From positions 60,311-124,310 of the forward strand of contig NZ_CABVPR010000008.1 of NCBI RefSeq assembly GCF_902499135.1: a DNA stretch of 64,000 bases. The letters are read 5' to 3'. Source of the DNA: Burkholderia dolosa (lineage in GTDB: Bacteria > Pseudomonadota > Gammaproteobacteria > Burkholderiales > Burkholderiaceae). The stretch's first letter is position 1. Every line of letters starts with the position of its first letter. This document shows, one piece after another, positions 27,459 to 37,067 of the stretch. The notes beneath the pieces are model-generated. The model saw only the letters and a list, made by a program, of their open reading frames with translations, had not been told where the DNA came from and did no database searches. A program made the position numbers and the translations under genes.

Positions 27459-29617
27459 CGTTGCCGAGCATTCGCGACTGGCTGTTTTCGGGCAAGACCT
27501 TCGCCGCGTCGATGCTCGCGCTGTATCTCGGCCTGTATTTCCAGCTGCCGCGTCCGTACTGGGCGATGGCGAGCGTCTACATCGTGTCGAATCCGTTCGT
27601 CGGCGCAACGCGCTCGAAGGCGCTGTATCGCGCGCTCGGCACCGCACTCGGCGCGGCCGCCGCGATCCTGTTCGTGCCGCCGTTCGTCGAGACGCCGATC
27701 CTGTTCAGCATCATCGTCGCGACGTGGTGCGGCACGCTGCTCTATCTCGCGATCTCGGACCGCACCGCGCGCAGCTACGTGTTCATGCTCGCCGGTTATA
27801 CGATGCCGCTCGTCGCGCTGCCGACGGTCACCGATCCTTCGACGATATTCGACGTCGCAATCGCACGCACCGAGGAAATCGTGCTCGGCATCGTCTGTGC
27901 GAGCGTGGTCGGCAGCACCGTATTTCCGAACCGGCTCGCGCCGACGCTGATCGAGCGCACCGACGCGTGGTTCAAGGACGCTGCGTTCTACGGGCGCGAG
28001 ACGCTGTCCGGCCACATTGCGGGCGAGGCGCTGTCCGCGTGCCGTCAGCGTCTCGCGGCGACCATCACCGGCCTCGAATTCCTGCTGAGCCAGTTGAGCT
28101 ACGACCATGCGCATCCGCGCGTGCTCGCGCGTGCGCAGGCGCTCGCGGGCCGGATGCAGCTGTTTCTGCCGCTGATGTCGTCGCTCGCCGATCCGCTGAT
28201 CGCGCTGATGCGCGACCTGCACGTGCGCCCCGCCGGCCTCGATGCGCTGCTCGCCGATGCGGCGAAATGGTTCGATGCGCCGCTGCCGGCGGTAAAGGCC
28301 GGCACCGACGGCGACATGGCGCACGATCCGGTCGCCGATCGTCTGCGCGAGCGCATCGTCGCGCTGCAGCCGGCCGACAGCGCGCTGACGAGCTGGGACG
28401 GCGCGCTGCTGTCGAACGCGCTGTGGCGCCTGCGCCAGGTCATCGACATCTGGCAGGACTGCCGGTCGCTGCGCGCGCTGATCGCGAACGAATCGGGCGT
28501 GTGGCAGCCGCGCTACCGGCACTGGCGGCTCGGCGGCACCGAGCGCTTCTTCGATCGCGGGATGATGCTGTTCTCGACGCTGACCGTCGTCGGCGCAATC
28601 GTGTTCGCGTGCTGGCTGTGGATCGAATCGGGCTGGCACGACGGGGCCGGCGCGGTGACGCTGGTCGCCGTCGCGTGCAGCTTCTTCGCGGCGCTCGACG
28701 AGCCTGCGCCGATGGTGTTCAAGTTCTTCCTCGCGACGGCCGCGAGCGTCGTGTTCGCGGGCCTGTACCTGTTCGCCGTGCTGCCGCACGTGCACGACTT
28801 CCCGATGCTCGTGCTGATGTTCGCGGGGCCGTTCATCCTGATCGGCACGCTGCTGCCGCGCCCGCAGTTCAACATGGTGACGATGCTCGTCGCGGTGAAC
28901 ACCGCGACCTTCATCAGCATCCAGAGTGCGTACGATGCCGACTTCTTCGTGTTTCTGAACAGCAATCTCGCGGGCGTCGCCGGGCTGCTGTTCGCGTTCG
29001 TGTGGACGCGCGCGACACGACCGTTCGGCGCGGAGCTCGCGGTACGGCGCCTGCTGCGCTCCGGTTGGGAAGACGTCGCGCGCTCGGCGTCGACGCAGCC
29101 GCTCGACGACCAGCGCAACCATGCATCGCGGATGCTCGATCGCGTCACGCAACTGCTGCCGCGCCTCGGCGCATCCGACGATCATCGCCACCCGTCGATC
29201 GAAAGCTTCCGCGATCTGCGCATCGCGCTGAACGCGCTGGACCTGCGCCGCGCGCGCCGGCGGCTCACCGGCGAGTTGCCGGCGGCGATCGATCGCGTGC
29301 TGGCCGGCGTCACCGAACACTACACGCGCTGCGCGGCGGCGAATGCACGCCAGCCTGCGCCGCCCGCGCTGCTCGCGTCGATCGACGACGCGCTGCATCG
29401 CGTGGCCGGCAGCAACTTGCCGCCCGCGGCACCGGCGAGCGGCGATGCGGCGCGCGCGGCACCGACCGCGCCAACTACGCCGCTTACGCCCCCGATTACG
29501 CCGATTACACACCGCAGGCTGCGCGAAACGCTGCACGCGCTCGTCGGCCTGCGCCTGTCGCTGTACCCGGCCGCAGCCGCGCAACCGCCGCACGTACCGG
29601 ACGGAGCGTCGGCATGA
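27455..29617 (+). CDS. FUSC-family inner membrane efflux transporter (AaeB-like)
   Basis: The protein has 720 residues, usual for the fusaric acid resistance/aromatic acid exporter family. There are two blocks of about five to six membrane helices each (roughly 12-165 and 370-510), separated by a cytoplasmic domain and followed by a helical C-terminal region. The motif LPRPYWAMASVYIVSNPFVG at the start of the first block is diagnostic. With the following DUF1656, HlyD-type and OprM-type proteins it forms a tripartite pump across both membranes. Substrates of this family include fusaric acid, p-hydroxybenzoate and other aromatic weak acids; which one here is unknown. Confidence 0.9.
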   Translation: MTLPSIRDWLFSGKTFAASMLALYLGLYFQLPRPYWAMASVYIVSNPFVGATRSKALYRALGTALGAAAAILFVPPFVETPILFSIIVATWCGTLLYLAISDRTARSYVFMLAGYTMPLVALPTVTDPSTIFDVAIARTEEIVLGIVCASVVGSTVFPNRLAPTLIERTDAWFKDAAFYGRETLSGHIAGEALSACRQRLAATITGLEFLLSQLSYDHAHPRVLARAQALAGRMQLFLPLMSSLADPLIALMRDLHVRPAGLDALLADAAKWFDAPLPAVKAGTDGDMAHDPVADRLRERIVALQPADSALTSWDGALLSNALWRLRQVIDIWQDCRSLRALIANESGVWQPRYRHWRLGGTERFFDRGMMLFSTLTVVGAIVFACWLWIESGWHDGAGAVTLVAVACSFFAALDEPAPMVFKFFLATAASVVFAGLYLFAVLPHVHDFPMLVLMFAGPFILIGTLLPRPQFNMVTMLVAVNTATFISIQSAYDADFFVFLNSNLAGVAGLLFAFVWTRATRPFGAELAVRRLLRSGWEDVARSASTQPLDDQRNHASRMLDRVTQLLPRLGASDDHRHPSIESFRDLRIALNALDLRRARRRLTGELPAAIDRVLAGVTEHYTRCAAANARQPAPPALLASIDDALHRVAGSNLPPAAPASGDAARAAPTAPTTPLTPPITPITHRRLRETLHALVGLRLSLYPAAAAQPPHVPDGASA

Positions 29618-29651
29618 TCCGGCCTTTGCACCCGCTTCTGCGAGCCCGACC

Positions 29652-29864
29652 ATGATCGGCGAAATCGACCTCTTCGGCGTATTCGTGCCGGCACCGCTCG
29701 TGCTGATGCTGATCGCCTACCTGATCAACATCGTCGTGCGCGGCGCGCTCGAGCGCATCGGCTTTTATCGGCTCGTCTGGCATCGCTCGATCTTCGACCT
29801 CGGCATCTACGTGTTCGTGTTCGCTGCCGTCGTGGTCGTATCCCACCATCTCGCGGCTACCTGA
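29652..29864 (+). CDS. DUF1656 small membrane protein (AaeX-like)
   Basis: The protein has 70 residues with two membrane helices (FVPAPLVLMLIAYLINIVVR and SIFDLGIYVFVFAAVVVVSH). The opening IGEIDLFGVFVP and the position between a FUSC transporter and an HlyD-type protein are typical of DUF1656/AaeX. Its exact role in the pump is not known. ATG at 29652 gives the family's normal length. Confidence 0.85.
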   Translation: MIGEIDLFGVFVPAPLVLMLIAYLINIVVRGALERIGFYRLVWHRSIFDLGIYVFVFAAVVVVSHHLAAT

Positions 29865-29869
29865 CCAAC

Positions 29870-30853
29870 GTGAAAAAGACCTGGCTCTCCGCAGGACAGA
29901 TCCTGCTCACCCTGATCGTCGTCGTCGTGGCCGCGCTCGTGCTGTGGCGGATCGTCAACTACTACATGTTCTCGCCGTGGACGCGCGACGGCCACGTGCG
30001 CGCCGACGTGATCCAGGTCGCGCCGGACGTGTCGGGCCTCATCACGTCGGTGCAGGTTGCCGACAATCAGGAAGTCCGGCGCGGCCAGGTGCTGTTCGTG
30101 ATCGACCAGGCGCGCTACGCGCTCGCGCAACGGCTCGCCGAGGCGACGCTCGCACAGCGCCGCGCGACGCTCGCGCAGGCCCGGCGCGAGTATGCGCGCA
30201 ACATGCAGCTCGGCAATCTCGTCGCGAGCGAGCAGGTCGAGGAAAGCCGTACGCGCGTCGAGCAGGGCGAAGCGGCCGTCGCCGATGCGCAGGTGTCGCT
30301 CGACACCGCGAAGCTGAACCTGCAGCGCACGACAATCGTCAGTCCCGTCGACGGCTATCTGAACGATCGCGCGCCGCGCGTCGGCGAATTCGCGCCGGCC
30401 GGACGCGCGGTGCTGTCGGTCGTCGACCGCCAGTCGTTCCGCGTCGACGGCTACTTCGAGGAAACCAAGCTGCGCGGCATCCATATCGGCCAGCCCGTCG
30501 ACATCGTCGTGATGGGCGAGCCGCATCCGCTGCGCGGCCACGTGCAGAGCATCGTCGCGGCGATCGAGGACCGCGACCGCACGCAAGGCGCGAACCTGCT
30601 GCCGAACGTGAACCCGGCCTTCAGCTGGGTGCGGCTTGCGCAGCGCGTACCGGTGCGCGTCGTGCTCGACGAGGTGCCCGACGACTTCCGGATGATCGCG
30701 GGCCGCACCGCGACCGTCGCGGTGCGTTCGCCCGACACGCGCGACAACGATCGTGCGAAGCCGGCCGTCGGCGCATCGGTTGCATCCGCAACGTCGTCCG
30801 CGGCAGCCGCGCCGACGTCGAGCGCCGCAAGCACGGCCGGAGCGTCGCAATGA
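29870..30853 (+). CDS. HlyD-family membrane fusion protein (AaeA-like)
   Basis: The protein has 327 residues: one N-terminal membrane anchor (~8-30), a lipoyl/barrel-sandwich half (VAPDVSGLITSVQVADNQEV), a coiled-coil hairpin at about 85-150, the second lipoyl half (TTIVSPVDGYLNDRAPRVGE) and a beta-barrel. It would bridge the FUSC pump and the outer membrane channel. The start is GTG at 29870, five bases after the DUF1656 gene. The C-terminal ~40 residues are an Ala/Ser-rich low-complexity tail not usual for the family. The stop overlaps the next gene's ATG. Confidence 0.88.
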   Translation: MKKTWLSAGQILLTLIVVVVAALVLWRIVNYYMFSPWTRDGHVRADVIQVAPDVSGLITSVQVADNQEVRRGQVLFVIDQARYALAQRLAEATLAQRRATLAQARREYARNMQLGNLVASEQVEESRTRVEQGEAAVADAQVSLDTAKLNLQRTTIVSPVDGYLNDRAPRVGEFAPAGRAVLSVVDRQSFRVDGYFEETKLRGIHIGQPVDIVVMGEPHPLRGHVQSIVAAIEDRDRTQGANLLPNVNPAFSWVRLAQRVPVRVVLDEVPDDFRMIAGRTATVAVRSPDTRDNDRAKPAVGASVASATSSAAAAPTSSAASTAGASQ

Positions 30854-32364
30854 AGCGGCGCGGCCTCCGGCTCGCGGCGACGCTCGCGCCGCTTGCGCTC
30901 GCACTCGGCGCATGCAAATCCGTCGGTCCCGACTATCGGCCGCCGCAACAGGCGTATGTGAATGCGCCGCTCGCGAATCACGCGCTCGACGACGCGAACG
31001 GCACGCTCGTCACGCACGATGCCGTGCCCGGCAACTGGTGGCAGCTCTACGACGATCCGGTGCTCGACGACCTCGTGCGCAGCGCGCTGAAGTCGAATAC
31101 CGACCTGCGCGTCGCGGCAGCGAATCTCGCGCGTTCGCGCGCGGCGCTGGAAGTCGCGAACGAACAGAGCGGGTTCTCCGGGCGCGCGGAAGCCGCGGTG
31201 CAGCGCGCGCAGGAATCGGCCGAGCAGTATCTGCTCGAAAACAAGCTGCCGGTGGTCAACGAGGGCACGGTCGGGCTGAACGTGTCGTACGAATTGGACC
31301 TGTTCGGCAAGCTGCGGCGCGGCGTCGAGGCCGCGCGCGCGGACAGCGAGGCCGTGCAGGCTGCCGGCGATCTCGCGCGCATCACCGTCGTCGCGGACGT
31401 CGTGCGCGCATACGTCGAATCGTGCTCGGCCGGCGACGAGCTCGCCATCGCGAAGCAGTCGCTCGCACTGCAGCGGCAGCGCGTCGCGCTGTCGCAGCGA
31501 CTGCGCGACGTCGGCCGCGGCAACCAGACCGACGTGACACGCGGCGTCACGCAGGTGCGCACGCTGTCGGCCGACATCCCGCGTTTCGAGAGCCGCCGCA
31601 AGATCGCGCAATACCAGCTTGCCGCGCTGCTCGCGCGCGCGCCGGCCGACCTGCCGAAAGCGGTCGTCGAATGCGAGCGGCTACCCAAGCTGCGCCAGCC
31701 GATCCCGATCGGCGACGGTGCGGCGCTGCTGCGTCGCCGCCCGGACGTGCGGGAAGCCGAGCGGCAACTCGCGGCCGCGACCGCGCGGATCGGCGTCGCG
31801 ACCGCCGCGCTTTATCCGTCGGTCAGCATCGGCGCGTCGGCCGGCTCGGTCGGCGTCGCCGCGGACCTGTTCTCGTCCACGACGAATCGCTGGTCGTTCG
31901 GGCCGCTGATCAGCTGGACGTTTCCGGTGAACGGCCAGCGCGCGCGCGTACGCGAAGCCGAAGCGGCGACGGGCGGCGCGCTCGCGCACTTCGACGGGGT
32001 CGTGCTGAATGCACTGCGCGAAACGCAGTCGAGCCTCGCCACTTACGCGGCCGACGTGCAACGTGCGGACGCACTGCGCACCGCATATGAATCCGCACGC
32101 AGTTCCGCCGACGAAACGCATCGACTCTATGTCGCCGGCCGCGAGTCCTTCATTTCCGACCTCGATGCGACGCGGACGCTGACGAGCGTGCGTGCGCAAG
32201 TCGCGGCAGCCGAAGCTCAAGTTGCGGCCGATCAGGTGCGGTTGTTTCTCGCGCTCGGCGGCGGATGGGAGAACGGTGCACCGAGCGATGCGATGCAACA
32301 GGCGCCGACGCCGCGCGGGGCGACGCCGGCCGCAACGCCTGCTGCGAGCGGCCCGAGCAAGTAG
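30850..32364 (+). CDS. OprM/NodT-family outer membrane efflux lipoprotein
   Basis: The protein has 504 residues. A lipoprotein signal ends in LALALGACKS, with the modified cysteine near residue 22. Two OEP (TolC-like) repeats follow, with family motifs such as VGPDYRPP, WWQLYDDPVLDDLV, VSYELDLFGKLRRGVEAARA, LLRRRPDVREAERQLAAATA and ISWTFPVNGQRARVREAEA. It forms the outer membrane channel of the tripartite pump. The start overlaps the end of the fusion protein gene (ATGA). A Pro/Ala-rich tail ends the protein. Confidence 0.9.
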   Translation: MKRRGLRLAATLAPLALALGACKSVGPDYRPPQQAYVNAPLANHALDDANGTLVTHDAVPGNWWQLYDDPVLDDLVRSALKSNTDLRVAAANLARSRAALEVANEQSGFSGRAEAAVQRAQESAEQYLLENKLPVVNEGTVGLNVSYELDLFGKLRRGVEAARADSEAVQAAGDLARITVVADVVRAYVESCSAGDELAIAKQSLALQRQRVALSQRLRDVGRGNQTDVTRGVTQVRTLSADIPRFESRRKIAQYQLAALLARAPADLPKAVVECERLPKLRQPIPIGDGAALLRRRPDVREAERQLAAATARIGVATAALYPSVSIGASAGSVGVAADLFSSTTNRWSFGPLISWTFPVNGQRARVREAEAATGGALAHFDGVVLNALRETQSSLATYAADVQRADALRTAYESARSSADETHRLYVAGRESFISDLDATRTLTSVRAQVAAAEAQVAADQVRLFLALGGGWENGAPSDAMQQAPTPRGATPAATPAASGPSK

Positions 32365-32528
32365 ACGCGACGCGCGGTTTCCGCTGACCTGGCGCACCGC
32401 GAAGAGTCGAAATACCGGGCGTCGCCGCTCGATTACGCAGCATGCTTCTTGCATCGACGGTAAACTCGTCCGCGATTTTTTGTCATTCGTTCGCCGCGAC
32501 CGTGCGGCCCGTTTCCCGGAGAGTCACC

Positions 32529-32954
32529 ATGCGAACCAGCGCCCGCAATCAGTTCGTCGGTCGAATCGCTGCCATCAAAGCCGGTGCCGTCAACGACGAA
32601 ATCACGCTTCGTACACAGGACGGCCTCGAGATCGTCGCCGTGATCACGCACGGCAGCGCAGCAGCGCTCGGGCTCACGGTCGGCACGCACGCGTTCGCGC
32701 TCGTGAAGGCATCGTCGGTGATCGTGATGGTCGACGTCGACGGCAGCAAGGTGTCGGCCCGCAATTGCATCGTGGGCACCGTGTCGTCGGTCGCCAAAGG
32801 CGCGGTCAATTCGGAAGTGGTGATCAAGTCGGCTAGCGGCGCAGAAATCGCCGCGATCGTCACCAACGACAGCGTCGAGCGGCTCGGGCTCGCGAGCGGC
32901 AAGGCCGCGTCGGCGATGTTCAAGGCGTCGAGCGTGATCGTCGGCGTCGAGTGA
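32529..32954 (+). CDS. Di-TOBE (molbindin) molybdate-binding protein
   Basis: The protein has 141 residues made of two similar ~68-residue Mop/TOBE domains. The first opens SARNQFVGRIAAIKAGAVND and ends FALVKASSVIVMVD; the second opens SARNCIVGTVSSVAKGAVNS and ends MFKASSVIVGVE. Molbindins of this type store or buffer molybdate in the cytoplasm as oligomers. There is no DNA-binding or ABC domain. The ATG at 32529, preceded by CCCGGAGAGTCACC, is preferred over an upstream start that adds 29 atypical residues. It stands alone downstream of the efflux operon. Confidence 0.88.
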   Translation: MRTSARNQFVGRIAAIKAGAVNDEITLRTQDGLEIVAVITHGSAAALGLTVGTHAFALVKASSVIVMVDVDGSKVSARNCIVGTVSSVAKGAVNSEVVIKSASGAEIAAIVTNDSVERLGLASGKAASAMFKASSVIVGVE

Positions 32955-33355
32955 ACGCGGGTCGAGTGGCAACGGCGGGCCGCGTCGTGTCGCGCGTTCG
33001 CGTTCGCCTGCGCCGCACGGGCGTTGTCGCGATGTGACGCGCGCAATCTCTGTCAAAGCAGGATGCGCAGCCGAGCGATGAGTGATTGAGTGAACGCGTG
33101 ATTATCGGTCGTCTTCCGTTCCACGTGGCAACGTCGCCAATGCATCGCGAGCATGTCGTCGCTGCGTCGATGAATCGGTTACGTCGGCGTCGCGCGTGTG
33201 TTCGGTGTCGGACGGTGGTCGCGCGCAGATCGGTCGCGTCGAGAGTAGGCGTCGTCGCGCAAGTGACCGGCAAGGAGATCGGCATGCGGCACGAACGCGG
33301 CATGCGCGGCGGGCAAGGTTCGCCGCCGCGCAGGTGCACGGCGGCGTCTAGCGTG

Positions 33356-34009
33356 TTACTCGCTCGCCGTCGTCTGCTGCTCGGCCGGCGATGCAGCGTC
33401 GGCCGGCGCCGGTGCATCCGCTTGCGGCGCGGCAGGGTCGGCCTGCTGCTCGGACTTCGGCGCCTGCTGCGCGCCCTTTGCCTGCTGCGCGGCGCCCTTG
33501 CCGGGGCGGCGCGCTTTCAGCCGACGTGCACGTGCGGCATCGTCGCGCGTCACGCGCCCTGCTTCGTTGCCGTTCAGATCGACACGCACCGCATCTTCGA
33601 CGAGACACGACCAGTAGCGATTGCCGCGGCACCACGTCGACATTGCGTCGCGCAGCTCCGCTTCAGTCAGGCCGATCGACTGCGCGTCGCGAGCGAGATC
33701 TTCCCAGATGCCGACCTTCAGCGGCACTTTCGGCGCCGGATTCTTCGGGAACGCGCGCGGAAAGCGCCGCTGCAGCTTGCCGATCGCGACGACCACCGGA
33801 TCGACCGGCGCCGACGGTTTCGCCGCCACGGGTTTTGCACCGGCCGACGCCTTCGGCCCTGCATTCGATTTGGCCCCGCGGGACGGCCGGTCGCCGGACT
33901 TCGGTTTCCCGCCGGCATCCGCTTGCGCGGCGGGCCGCTTCGCGTTGCGCTCCTGCTTGGCCTTTGCTGCGAGCTGCGCCCGCAATTCGGCAAGTTGTTC
34001 AAAACCCAT
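33356..34009 (-). CDS. ProQ/FinO-domain RNA chaperone
   Basis: The protein has 217 residues. A basic, Ala/Lys-rich N-terminal region (about 1-65) leads into a ProQ/FinO domain at roughly 70-160, with RRFPRAFPKNPAPKVPLKVG, GLTEAELRDAMSTWCRG and YWSCLVEDAVRVDLNG. An Ala/Gln/Pro-rich tail follows. Proteins of this family bind structured RNAs and influence mRNA and small RNA stability. ATG at 34009, after CCTGGTGGATTGAATTT, begins the family's usual MGFEQLAELRAQLAAKAKQE start. It is a single gene; the flanking gaps hold no partner. Confidence 0.87.
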   Translation of the reverse strand: MGFEQLAELRAQLAAKAKQERNAKRPAAQADAGGKPKSGDRPSRGAKSNAGPKASAGAKPVAAKPSAPVDPVVVAIGKLQRRFPRAFPKNPAPKVPLKVGIWEDLARDAQSIGLTEAELRDAMSTWCRGNRYWSCLVEDAVRVDLNGNEAGRVTRDDAARARRLKARRPGKGAAQQAKGAQQAPKSEQQADPAAPQADAPAPADAASPAEQQTTASE

Positions 34010-34520
34010 AAATTCAATCCACCAGGAATATAAGGTGTGGTCGTGCAGTTGCTGCGCGCATCGACGTTGCTGCATCGTCTGCGGCCCGTCTGCCGCCGAC
34101 GCACGACACCGCGTCACCGCATCGCGCCAACCGCTGTTTTCACGCACCCCGACACGATGCCGGACAAGGCAGGAGGGAAGTATACCGGTACGCGCGGCGG
34201 TCGGCTGACTCGGCGGTTCGTGTGTCGCGTCGTCGGGACGCGATAAATGCGTCCGCGCGGTCGTGTTTGCGGATTTGTTGGGCGATTTGTCAGGATGGCT
34301 TGCCGGGTAATGCGTGCTGCGCGCGTTTCGTCGGTTGTGGCCGGTTTGTCCGGTTTGGTTACGGGATCGCGGACAACGCCCGTGACGACCATGTGACCAC
34401 TATTGAGATGAGTGCGATCGAGTACGTCAGCGCGTTTTCTGCGTCGGCTCAAGTTGTCGTCCGTGCGCGATCAACATGCACGTCGCCTCGTTCCGTCACG
34501 TTTCCGCGAGTGCGCGACGT
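34010..34520. other. Intergenic region with no convincing gene
   Basis: About 510 bases between the ProQ-type gene and the flavodoxin-like gene. The first 60 bases are AT-richer and probably hold the proQ promoter. A perfect hairpin CGCGTC-GTCGG-GACGCG lies at 34227-34243 without a T run. Nothing else stands out. Confidence 0.4.
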
Positions 34521-35012
34521 TCAAAACACGCCCAGTGCAAGCCCGGCGGCCAGACCCGCGCCGATTTCCGCGCAGCGCGCCAGATCATCGGCAGCGATAG
34601 TCTTGGGCGCCAGGATGCGCTCCGGCGTTTGCGCATGGGTGCAGACGATCAAACCCGGCGCCACGTTCCTCAGCCGCCAGCCGGTCGCGATCCGCTCGAT
34701 CTGCCGCAGCGCATTCTGCCCATCGCTGCCCGCACAGACCATCGCTGCGTACGGGCGCCCATTTATGCGATCCAGCGCTGCGTAATAACAGCGATCAAAG
34801 AAATCCTTCATCAGCCCCGACATCGCTGCGAGATTTTCCGGCGTGGCGAACAGGTATGCGTCGGCAGCCAGTACGTCCGTCGGGCTGGTCGCATCCGCGC
34901 GCTGCAACTTGACGTCGACGCCGGAGTGTTCGCGCGCGGCACGCGCGGCCGCTTCGGCCATTTGCTGCGTGCCGCCCGTCATCGTGTGGTAGACGATCAA
35001 CAACGTCTTCAT
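34521..35012 (-). CDS. Flavodoxin-like FMN-binding protein
   Basis: The protein has 163 residues with a flavodoxin fold. The N-terminal strand and phosphate loop are LLIVYHTMTGGTQQMAEAAA, and a second flavin-contact region is LFATPENLAAMSGLMKDFFD followed by NGRPYAAMVCAGSDG. It fits the flavodoxin/NADPH-dependent FMN reductase clan and is probably a cytoplasmic redox protein. It lies 200 bases after the tetR-like gene on the same strand and may be co-transcribed with it. Partner and substrate are unknown. Confidence 0.8.
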   Translation of the reverse strand: MKTLLIVYHTMTGGTQQMAEAAARAAREHSGVDVKLQRADATSPTDVLAADAYLFATPENLAAMSGLMKDFFDRCYYAALDRINGRPYAAMVCAGSDGQNALRQIERIATGWRLRNVAPGLIVCTHAQTPERILAPKTIAADDLARCAEIGAGLAAGLALGVF

Positions 35013-35214
35013 TCGTATTCATTCGCATTCGGCTTCGTGGCTTCGTGTCTGTGCGCTGGATACCCATTCGACTCCGCGCGCGTATGGTCTCCTCAGTTCG
35101 TTCTTGCTTCGTCGACTTCTCGACTTCTTTACGCGCCGATTCGCCGGTTCCCACCGCCACCCGTTTTCCCGAGATATCGACGCACGTTCGTACTTCACAT
35201 GCGCCGTGTCGAAG

Positions 35215-35868
35215 TCACTCGTGCTTCGAATCGGGGATGCCGATGTCGCCAGCGCACGCGTAGCGCGCAAGAAACATGTCTGCAGCGGACTCAGCAACCG
35301 TCTGTTGCTCGCGTTCGTCGAGCGGCGGCTGCCCCATCGTTACCTGCGGCCAGAACGCGAACGCCTTGACGAGGCCATGCAGTTGATGCGCGGCGAATAC
35401 CGGATCGGCAACCGACAGACGGCCAGCCGTCGCCGCCGCACGCACCCATGCCGTTACGTCCTCCTCGCGCTCGCCGAGACGTTGGACCATGTCACGCGCG
35501 CGTTCCGGCGAATGAATCGCCGCGCCGATCGCGACGCGAGCGAGCGCGAGAAACGCGTCACCATTCAGCAAGCGCAATTTGCGCTGAAGCAATGCGATCA
35601 GTTGCTCGCGGAGCGGCGTATCCGAACGATAGGCCGGCGCGCTACCCGTGCACGTGGCGTCCCATAACTGATGCAAGATCGCGGCAAACAGCGCTTCCTT
35701 TCCGGGGAAATGGTTGTAGACGGTGCGCTTTGACACGCCCGCTCGCGCGGCGATCCGGTCCATGCTGGTCGCGTCGTAGCCGGCTGCGAGAAACTCGTCG
35801 ATTGCGGCATCGACAATGGCTGCGCGCTTTCGGTCGGTCAGCCGTTGAGGGGAAGAACTCGTATCCAT
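35215..35868 (-). CDS. TetR-family transcriptional regulator
   Basis: The protein has 217 residues. The N-terminal helix-turn-helix is at about 12-60 (IVDAAIDEFLAAGYDATSMD and VSKRTVYNHFPGKEALFAAI), followed by a TetR C-terminal ligand domain resembling the AefR-like type. It is divergent from the metallo-beta-lactamase-fold gene, with a near-perfect 16-base palindrome between them, so it probably represses that gene and itself. The inducer cannot be predicted. Confidence 0.87.
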   Translation of the reverse strand: MDTSSSPQRLTDRKRAAIVDAAIDEFLAAGYDATSMDRIAARAGVSKRTVYNHFPGKEALFAAILHQLWDATCTGSAPAYRSDTPLREQLIALLQRKLRLLNGDAFLALARVAIGAAIHSPERARDMVQRLGEREEDVTAWVRAAATAGRLSVADPVFAAHQLHGLVKAFAFWPQVTMGQPPLDEREQQTVAESAADMFLARYACAGDIGIPDSKHE

Positions 35869-35913
35869 GCTCGAAATTTTACACCGATGAGTTTACTTTC
35901 TTGCCAAACAAAC

Positions 35914-35929
35914 TACACTAATTGGTGTA
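35914..35929. promoter_or_regulatory. Probable operator of the TetR regulator
   Basis: TACACTAATTGGTGTA is a 16-base palindrome with one mismatched pair, in an AT-rich stretch between the divergent tetR and hydrolase genes. A related half-site (TTTACACC) lies about 30 bases toward tetR. Confidence 0.6.
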
Positions 35930-35951
35930 CTTTTTATTGGGCACCTCGACG

Positions 35952-37067
35952 ATGGCTTCTCCGCTCGTTTTCGTTCATCGTGTACTCGGCTTTGCTGCCG
36001 CTCGGCGTGGTCGGACATTGTCCGGCCAATCACCGCAGCATGACGGCAAGCGCTTCAGCAATGTTGCGCCGCGCCCGCAAGAAGGAATCGGCAAAATACT
36101 GCGGATCGCGTGGAACATGTTGTTCGATAAGCCGCGCGACACAGTGCCCACCGCTGCGTTACCGGTCGATTCTCTTACGCGCGCGCAGCTCGATGCGGCG
36201 CCCGATCACAGCCTGTACCGTCTCGGGCATTCCACGCTGCTGCTGAAACTGCGCGGTCGATTCTGGTTGACCGATCCCGTGTTTGCAGAGCGCGCTTCTC
36301 CATTTCGGCATATGGGTCCGAAGCGTTTCCATGCTTCGCCGATCACGCTCGAAGAGTTACCGCCACTGCGCGGGGTAATCCTGTCGCATGACCATTACGA
36401 TCATCTTGATCGCGATACCGTAGTCGCGCTTGCAGCTACCACGGACTTGTTCGTCACGCCGCTGGGTGTCGGCGATCGTCTGATCGAATGGGGTATCGAC
36501 GCAAGGAAAGTCCGCCAGCTCGACTGGTGGCAGAGCGTCGACGCGGATGGCCTGACGCTGACTGCAACTCCGGCACAGCACTTCTCTGGTCGGAGCTTGT
36601 TCGACGGAAACAGCACGTTATGGGCATCGTGGGTCATCGTCGACGACGACCTGCGCGTGTTCTTCAGCGGGGACACTGGTTACTTCGATGGATTCCGGAT
36701 GATCGGCGAACGATTCGGCCCGTTCGATGTAACGCTGATGGAAACTGGCGCGTACGATACGCAATGGCCGTATGTGCATATGCAACCGGAAGAAACCGTG
36801 CAAGCGCACATCGATTTGCGCGGGCGCTGGCTGATACCGATTCATAACGGAACGTTCGATCTGGCGCGGCACCGATGGCAAGACCCGTTCGAGCGTGTCA
36901 CGGCGCTGGCGATGGTGCGGGGTGTTGAATTGTCCACGCCACGGATGGGCGAACGACTCGACCTTAGCGCACCACACCGGGGAGAACGATGGTGGCGGAC
37001 GGTGGATGAGCGCGCAAAGATGCCTACCTCGAAAGCACGTTGGCGACAGCCGTGTGCGTCGGAATAA
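35952..37067 (+). CDS. Metallo-beta-lactamase-fold hydrolase (NAPE-PLD/UlaG-like)
   Basis: The protein has 371 residues. The binuclear zinc motif SHDHYDHLD is clear, preceded by LGHSTLLLKLRGRFWLTDPV and followed by a TPAQHFSGRSLFDGNSTLWA segment, FSGDTGYFDGF and the last metal ligand region IPIHNGTFDL. This pattern matches the NAPE-PLD-like/RomA group of hydrolases acting on phosphodiesters or lactones; the substrate is unknown. A hydrophobic N-terminus may anchor it to the membrane. ATG at 35952 is preferred because an upstream TTG start lies inside the operator palindrome. Confidence 0.83.
   Translation: MASPLVFVHRVLGFAAARRGRTLSGQSPQHDGKRFSNVAPRPQEGIGKILRIAWNMLFDKPRDTVPTAALPVDSLTRAQLDAAPDHSLYRLGHSTLLLKLRGRFWLTDPVFAERASPFRHMGPKRFHASPITLEELPPLRGVILSHDHYDHLDRDTVVALAATTDLFVTPLGVGDRLIEWGIDARKVRQLDWWQSVDADGLTLTATPAQHFSGRSLFDGNSTLWASWVIVDDDLRVFFSGDTGYFDGFRMIGERFGPFDVTLMETGAYDTQWPYVHMQPEETVQAHIDLRGRWLIPIHNGTFDLARHRWQDPFERVTALAMVRGVELSTPRMGERLDLSAPHRGERWWRTVDERAKMPTSKARWRQPCASE

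Noticed and set aside
26459-29653. A 1064-codon minus-strand frame across the marR and FUSC genes
   Set aside because: It has no recognisable domain and is rich in Arg and Glu, typical of a shadow; marR and FUSC are clear on the other strand.
34227-34243. Hairpin taken as a terminator
   Set aside because: It lacks a T run and no gene ends nearby in the right direction.
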